From Lacinutrix jangbogonensis (GTDB lineage Bacteria > Bacteroidota > Bacteroidia > Flavobacteriales > Flavobacteriaceae), in NCBI RefSeq assembly GCF_000797445.1, contig NZ_JSWF01000019.1, positions 124,001 to 188,000 on the forward strand: a stretch of DNA of 64,000 nt, read 5' to 3'. The notes under the pieces are model-generated. The model worked only from the letters and a program-made list of their open reading frames with translations, was not told the origin of the DNA and did not search any database. Shown here one piece after another: positions 59,106 to 64,000 of the stretch. A program made the position numbers and the translations under genes. Each line of letters opens with the position of its first letter. Within the stretch, counting starts at the first letter, position 1.

Positions 59106-59109
59106 TATA

Positions 59110-60420
59110 CTATTCGTCTTTCCAGTTTAACCTGTCCATTTGGTTGTATGGCCAAGGTGCTCCGTTGTTTTCTATATTGGTCATCATATTATTAAGCTCC
59201 ATAGGTGCTGCACTTTCCTCCATTACGAGATAGCTTCGCATTTCCATAATAATGTTTAATGGGTCGATGCTTATTGGGCAAGCCTCTACACAGGCATTAC
59301 AGCTGGTACAAGCCCACAATTCTTCTGGTGTTATATAGTCGTTTAGTAGTTGCTTACCATCGTCTACAAAGGTTCCATTATTAGCATCTATATTTTTACC
59401 CACTTCTTCTAGACGGTCTCTGGTGTCCATCATTATTTTACGAGGCGATAGTTTTTTACCTGTTAGATTTGCCGGGCATTCGCTTGTACATCGACCACAT
59501 TCTGTACATGAATATGCGTTAAGTAAGTTTAGCCAACTTAAATCTTGAACATCGCTTGCTCCAAATTTTGCTGGAGGCTCGTCTGTAGCACCTTCTGGCG
59601 GTGCGGCATAAGGATCCGCATCTGGGTCCATCATGAGTTTTACTTCACTGGTTACCAAATCGTTATTTGGAAATTGTCCTTTTGGTGTTAGCTTTCCAAA
59701 ATAAGTATTTGGGAATGCTAATAATATGTGCAAATGTTTAGAGAAATAGAGGTAATTTAAGAATATTAAAATACCTATAATATGAAGCCACCATGCGCTT
59801 CTTTCTATAATGTGCAGTGTTTCTGGATTATCGCCAAATAATGGAGCGATATATTGGCTAATAATATTTCCAGATTCTAAAGCTTGAAATGAACTGTCTG
59901 TAGCATTCATAACTAAAAACAGTGTCATTAAAACCATTTCAAAATACAAAATAAAATTACCATCATTTTTTGGCCATCCTTTCATCTCTGCACTCATAAA
60001 ACGCTTCAGTTTTATAATGTTTCTTCTAATCCAGAAGACTACAACTGCAATAAATACCAATGTTGCTAAAATCTCGAAACTTGAAATTAAAAAACCATAA
60101 ACTGATGCCGGTAAAATTGTCGATCCTATTCTATGTGTACCAAAAACACCATCGATTATAATTTCTAATACTTCGATATTGATAATTACAAAACCGACAT
60201 AAACTATAATATGAAAAAATCCTGAGACAGGACGCTTTACCATTTTGCTTTGTCCTAAAGCAATCATAGCCATGTTTTTCCAACGTTGTGGTTTGTTATC
60301 GCTTATGTCTTGAGCTTTTCCTAATTTAATGTTACGGAATAATTTTTTTACATTCCTTGCAAAGTAACCAATGCCTGCAATAAGAATAATGGCAAATAGT
60401 ATGTTTGGTAAGTAATTCAT
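59110..60420 (-). CDS. Membrane 4Fe-4S dicluster protein, heterodisulphide-reductase-like
   Basis: 436 residues. Five or six transmembrane helices (first at about 6-22) with conserved histidines, then a dicluster ferredoxin domain: CTECGRCTSECPANLTGKK and CTSCNACVEACPISIDPLNI. With the CCG subunit at 57716 it would form a quinone-linked or similar electron-transfer complex. The same gene order (amidase, MlaD, this, CCG) is familiar to me in flavobacteria. Confidence 0.88.
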   Translation of the reverse strand: MNYLPNILFAIILIAGIGYFARNVKKLFRNIKLGKAQDISDNKPQRWKNMAMIALGQSKMVKRPVSGFFHIIVYVGFVIINIEVLEIIIDGVFGTHRIGSTILPASVYGFLISSFEILATLVFIAVVVFWIRRNIIKLKRFMSAEMKGWPKNDGNFILYFEMVLMTLFLVMNATDSSFQALESGNIISQYIAPLFGDNPETLHIIERSAWWLHIIGILIFLNYLYFSKHLHILLAFPNTYFGKLTPKGQFPNNDLVTSEVKLMMDPDADPYAAPPEGATDEPPAKFGASDVQDLSWLNLLNAYSCTECGRCTSECPANLTGKKLSPRKIMMDTRDRLEEVGKNIDANNGTFVDDGKQLLNDYITPEELWACTSCNACVEACPISIDPLNIIMEMRSYLVMEESAAPMELNNMMTNIENNGAPWPYNQMDRLNWKDE

Positions 60421-60438
60421 TGTTGGTTGTTAATTAGT

Positions 60439-61401
60439 TTATTTCTTTTCTTCAATCTCATTTCCATCTTCATCGTAACGTTTTGCTTTTTTTCCAAATA
60501 AAGAAAAATGAACATAACGTTTAGGGTTAAGTTTCATATCCTCAAGTAATTCTTCAATTTGTTTTGAAGCACCTTCAAGATTATCATATAGTTTTTCATC
60601 TTTAAGTAATTTACCAATAGAGCCTTCTCCTTTTTCAATACTTGACATTACATTATCAAACTTTTTAATAGTAGCTTGAAGATCTTGAACCGTTTTAGCT
60701 ATATCTACTTGTGCCATTTTATTGGTTATTGTAGAAAGATTTCCAGAAGTCTTTTCGAAATTAGAAAGTGTGCTATCTAATTTAGATTTATTTGTATCTA
60801 TTAAACTATTTAGTGATTTTGCAGTAGTATTAAAGCTAGACACTGTTGCATTTAAAGTTGAGATACTAATTTTTAAATCTGCTTGCGCTTTAGCATCAAA
60901 AATATTATTAAAACCCATTAAAAGTGTATCGGTTTCACTCATTACTTTTTCTATTTTTTCTTGTAATGGCGTAAGACGTTCGTTTACTAATTCCATCATT
61001 CCTTCTTTTGTAGTACTTTGAAGATAGTCACCCGTTTTTACATTTTCAGCACTATCATAGGCTGGAAGAATTTGAATTTCTTTTCCACCAATAAATCCGT
61101 TTTGGAATAATTCTGCCTTACTATTTTTAGAGAACTTGAAACCAGTATCAACACTCATTTTCACTATTAAAACACCAGAGTTTTCATCTTCAAAATAAAT
61201 ATCTAATACCTTACCAATGGCGTAACCGTTTACGGTTACAGGTGCCGATGATTTTAATCCTTCTACATTATCGTATTTAGCATATATTATTACAGTGTCT
61301 TCTAAAAGATTATTGCCTTTTAAATAACTGAAACCAAAAATAAATAGCACGATTCCTGCAATAGCTAATATGGCTGTTTTAATTTCTCTGGATATTTTCA
61401 A
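60439..61401 (-). CDS. MlaD/MCE-family lipid-transport protein
   Basis: 320 residues. One N-terminal membrane helix (about 8-26), the MCE domain 37-115 (IIYAKYDNVEGLKSSAPVTV, GYAIGKVLDIYF, IGGKEIQIL) and a long coiled-coil with TNKMAQVDIAKTVQDLQATI. It should be a periplasmic lipid-binding ring subunit, partner of an MlaEF permease that is not in the window. Upstream of the Fe-S genes, downstream of the amidase. Confidence 0.9.
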   Translation of the reverse strand: MKISREIKTAILAIAGIVLFIFGFSYLKGNNLLEDTVIIYAKYDNVEGLKSSAPVTVNGYAIGKVLDIYFEDENSGVLIVKMSVDTGFKFSKNSKAELFQNGFIGGKEIQILPAYDSAENVKTGDYLQSTTKEGMMELVNERLTPLQEKIEKVMSETDTLLMGFNNIFDAKAQADLKISISTLNATVSSFNTTAKSLNSLIDTNKSKLDSTLSNFEKTSGNLSTITNKMAQVDIAKTVQDLQATIKKFDNVMSSIEKGEGSIGKLLKDEKLYDNLEGASKQIEELLEDMKLNPKRYVHFSLFGKKAKRYDEDGNEIEEKK

Positions 61402-61454
61402 ATTGAAAGTGTTTAATTTGGTAACAAAAATAAAATAAATATACTTGAATGATT

Positions 61455-62567
61455 CTATTTGGAACCACTATTTAAAGCTTTTTGCAAACTTATACGCTTC
61501 CCATCTCTATATGCAAGAATAAATGCGTCTTTAAATCCTTTTTGTTTGGCTTCTTTTTGCATTCTCCTAATCTTATTTATGTCCGAAGTATAACCATAAA
61601 AATATTTATAAAGCGATCCGTTTTTATCTCGTGAAACATCCTTTAACCCTTTAAAGTTATAAGATTTTGGTTCTATTTTTTTTGAGCCTGCAGCAATTTG
61701 TATTTTAAAAACAGTGTTAGGTATTATTTTTTCTGGTGAAGAAATAGCATTTTCTTCTTCTTTGTTTTCAATAATTATAAAATCGGAGTCCACAAAATTG
61801 CCATCTATTTGTTTTTTATAACTAACAATACCATCCTTAATTGCTTTAGCCATTTCGGTTTGTCCTTTCTTAGAGTTTAAATAGACGCCCTCTTTTTTAT
61901 AGGTTAAAAATCCTGTTTCCACCAAAACACTTGGCATGTAAGTATTATGGAGTACCCAAAAGACATCCTGTTTTACCTTTCTGTTTTTACGTTTTAATTT
62001 AATCAGTTTTTCTTGAATAATATTTGCTACTAGAATACTATTATCTAAGTTTTCTTCGGCAAGTGCACTTATTCCAATTAATGATTCTGGTTTATCTGGA
62101 TTAAAGCCAGAATATTTTACCTCATAATTATCTTCAAGGTAAATTACTTCATTTTCTTTTTTTGCAGTACTTAAATTTTGTGAACTTTTACTTAAACTCA
62201 TTACAAAAGTACCAGCACCGTGCGCTTGATTTGTATAAGAATCGCAATGCACAGACACAAACAAATCTGCATCCGCTCTGTTAGCAATTGCTGCTCTTTC
62301 TCTAAGTTCAATAAAGACATCGGTTTTTCTAGTGTAGATTACTTTAAAATCTGGAAGTTTCTCTAAAGCAGCACCAATTTTCAAAATGATGTTTAGTGCA
62401 ATCTTTTTCTCAATAAAACCGTTTCCTAAGTTCCCTGGATCCTTTCCGCCATGTCCAGCATCTAAAACCACCATAAATTTAGAGGAGTTAGCCTGTGCAT
62501 TAACAGAAAGTGGTACTGTTAATGTTATTATAATTAATACGAAAAGTGTTTTTAGTCTCGTTTGCAT
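61455..62567 (-). CDS. N-acetylmuramoyl-L-alanine amidase
   Basis: 370 residues. Signal peptide (MQTRLKTLFVLIIITLTVPL), then Amidase_3: VVLDAGHGGKDPGNLGNGFI (zinc His), a Glu, SVHCDSYTNQAHGAGTFVMS (zinc His) and VLVETGFLTYKKEG. C-terminal part resembles a SPOR-like domain (FKIQIAAGSKKI ... FKDAFILAYRDG). It cleaves the peptide from murein in the periplasm. Divergent from lptD. Confidence 0.94.
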   Translation of the reverse strand: MQTRLKTLFVLIIITLTVPLSVNAQANSSKFMVVLDAGHGGKDPGNLGNGFIEKKIALNIILKIGAALEKLPDFKVIYTRKTDVFIELRERAAIANRADADLFVSVHCDSYTNQAHGAGTFVMSLSKSSQNLSTAKKENEVIYLEDNYEVKYSGFNPDKPESLIGISALAEENLDNSILVANIIQEKLIKLKRKNRKVKQDVFWVLHNTYMPSVLVETGFLTYKKEGVYLNSKKGQTEMAKAIKDGIVSYKKQIDGNFVDSDFIIIENKEEENAISSPEKIIPNTVFKIQIAAGSKKIEPKSYNFKGLKDVSRDKNGSLYKYFYGYTSDINKIRRMQKEAKQKGFKDAFILAYRDGKRISLQKALNSGSK

Positions 62568-62649
62568 AGTGATATAACCAGTTTTACAGTCGTTTAGTAT
62601 GGATTTACAAATTATATAGATATGATAAATTAATCATAAAAAATATATG

Positions 62650-62657
62650 TAATTTTG
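62650..62657 (+). promoter_or_regulatory. -7 box for lptD
   Basis: TAATTTTG (TAnnTTTG) 48 bases before the proposed TTG start, in the divergent 139-base gap between the amidase and lptD. A good -33 element is not obvious. Confidence 0.5.
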
Positions 62658-62705
62658 GGAATTCAATAACCTAGCCATACTTTAACAAAAATACACACAA
62701 AAGCA

Positions 62706-64000
62706 TTGCATACACATAGAATTCATATACTTTTTGCCCTAAGTTTTACAGTGTTTATCAACACCTTTAGCTTTGCACAAGTTGATCCTAAAGGTGAAAG
62801 CATAGAAATTACGCCTACACCTAATAAAGAAACTGAAACCGTTGTTCCTTCTCCAAAGGCTAGCGATTTTACTGTTATTACAACTGAAGAACTTATTGCT
62901 TTAAAAGAATCGGACTCTACTGAAACAGATTCTATAAAGCCTAAACCTGCTTTTTTACAAGATGTTGTTACCTACAGCGCAAAAGACTATAATGCTTTTA
63001 ATAGAAAAGAGCAGAAAATGTATTTATACAATGAAGCTAAAGTAAATTACCTCGATATGGAAATTACTGCTGGAACTATAGTTATAGATTACAGTAAAAA
63101 TTTAATATATGCAGGAAGATTAAAAGATTCTACTGGAGAATATTCTCAACGTCCAGTTTTTAAGCAGGCAGATAATCTTGTAGAGCCGGATTCTATGATT
63201 TTTAATTTTAAAAACAAAAAAGCGCTTATTTTTAATTCAAGGACTGAACAAGATGGAATGAAAATATTTTCCGAAAAGTCTAAAAAAGAAAACGATTCTG
63301 TATATTTTTTAAACAGAATGCGCATTACTACTTCAAAAAATGAAGAAGATCCTGAGTACTATTTTATGGTAGATAAAGCGAAACTTGTTCCTAATAAAAA
63401 AATAATAGCAAGCGCTGCACAAATGTTTATTTATAACGTACCTACCCCAATTATAGTACCTTTTGCCTACTTTCCTTTAAGTAAAAAACAAACGTCTGGT
63501 GTAATCTTTCCAAGTTTTGGCGAGCAAAATGATCGCGGTTATTTTCTTCAAAATGGAGGCTATTACTTTGCTATTAGTGATTATGTAGATTTAGCTGTTT
63601 TAGGAGATTATTATACCAATGGTAGTTATGGTTTCCGTTTAGAGAATAATTATAAAAAACGTTATAAATTTAATGGCCGTTTTGGTTTTAGATACGAGAA
63701 TCAAATTAATAGCGAACGTGGTTTCCCTGATTATTCTAAAACCACTATTTACAATTTACGTTGGTCTCATACTCAAGACTCTAAATCTAATCCGAGTTCT
63801 CGATTCTCTGCTTCAGTAAACTTAGGAAGTAGTAACTATTACCAAGAATCTCAGAATCAAGTAAATGCTGCTAGTACTTTAAATAACACATTAGCATCTT
63901 CTGTCTCCTATTCAAAGACTTTTGAAGGCGAACCGCAAATTAATATGAGTTTAACTGCAACGCATTCTCAAAACACGCAAACCCAAGAAATAAACTTAAC
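62706..64000 (+). CDS. lptD: LPS-assembly outer-membrane protein LptD, 5' part
   Basis: The frame runs off the window end, about 431 codons are visible. No ATG precedes the signal peptide; the TTG at 62706 gives MHTHRIHILFALSFTVFINT then FSFAQ. After an acidic linker comes an OstA-like periplasmic domain (YNAFNRKEQKMYLYNEAKVN, YSKNLIYAGRL, FNFKNKKALIFNSRTEQDG) and the LptD barrel (IIVPFAYFPLSKKQTSGVIF, FPSFGEQNDRGYFLQNGGYY). It inserts LPS into the outer leaflet. Divergent from the amidase gene, as common in this family. Confidence 0.9.
   Translation, partial: MHTHRIHILFALSFTVFINTFSFAQVDPKGESIEITPTPNKETETVVPSPKASDFTVITTEELIALKESDSTETDSIKPKPAFLQDVVTYSAKDYNAFNRKEQKMYLYNEAKVNYLDMEITAGTIVIDYSKNLIYAGRLKDSTGEYSQRPVFKQADNLVEPDSMIFNFKNKKALIFNSRTEQDGMKIFSEKSKKENDSVYFLNRMRITTSKNEEDPEYYFMVDKAKLVPNKKIIASAAQMFIYNVPTPIIVPFAYFPLSKKQTSGVIFPSFGEQNDRGYFLQNGGYYFAISDYVDLAVLGDYYTNGSYGFRLENNYKKRYKFNGRFGFRYENQINSERGFPDYSKTTIYNLRWSHTQDSKSNPSSRFSASVNLGSSNYYQESQNQVNAASTLNNTLASSVSYSKTFEGEPQINMSLTATHSQNTQTQEINL

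Overview
The window is a low-GC chromosome segment from a member of the Bacteroidota, almost certainly a flavobacterium (family Flavobacteriaceae). Evidence: promoters of the TTG / TAnnTTTG type, no strong Shine-Dalgarno sequences, type IX secretion (T9SS) C-terminal sorting domains, FISUMP and FG-GAP repeat proteins, a BshA bacillithiol enzyme, a GldL-related membrane protein, a Bacteroidota-type LptD and many SusD-era style lipoproteins with Cys-Ser-Asn-Asp-Asp N-termini. No rRNA, tRNA, CRISPR array or replication origin was seen.

Layout. 1-12.7 kb: ordinary chromosomal genes on the + strand (nucleoside phosphorylase, NMT1-like binding protein, uracil-DNA glycosylase on the - strand, YfcC transporter, FAD monooxygenase, lipoproteins, a TPR/HTH regulator flanked by two genes that carry similar dyads upstream, truA). 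12.7-27.8 kb: an accessory region built of single-gene or two-gene units, all on the + strand, each closed by a 130-134 bp imperfect palindrome whose left end is RYYYAAC-like and right end GTTRRRY-like. 27.9-33.4 kb: Nudix hydrolase, AraC regulator, PEBP-family protein, MutS2-like protein, long tandem repeats and a DCC thiol oxidoreductase. 33.8-64 kb: mostly - strand housekeeping genes (sulfurtransferase, cation symporter, aroC, FAD/Fe-S oxidoreductase, bshA, GH3/beta-lactamase fusion, serB, paired PH-domain membrane proteins, Fe-S proteins, MlaD, amidase) with a + strand amino-sugar kinase/nucleotidyltransferase pair opposite a GH109 gene, ending in the 5' part of lptD.

The main discovery candidate is the 12.7-27.8 kb region. 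Its repeats behave like integron attC sites: eight complete copies of nearly constant length, two damaged or half copies and one shortened copy; genes in one orientation; stop codons 3-9 bp before (or just inside) the repeat; start codons commonly 11-50 bp after the core; and in about six cases the first 9-14 bases of a unit are complementary to the left box of that unit's own repeat, as expected if units are excised as circles with one attC each. One repeat (16296-16428) has changed both arms in a compensating way. The units carry a ParD/ParE toxin-antitoxin pair, a PD-(D/E)XK nuclease, secreted proteins and lipoproteins, and three relatives of a small membrane protein. No integrase is present in the window, so this is either a cluster of attC sites without integrase (CALIN) or an array served by a recombinase elsewhere. 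The array also shows decay: an IS1182 transposase/HlyD chimera, frameshifted genes, gene fragments and a duplicated gene-plus-leader module whose end coincides with a recombination core.
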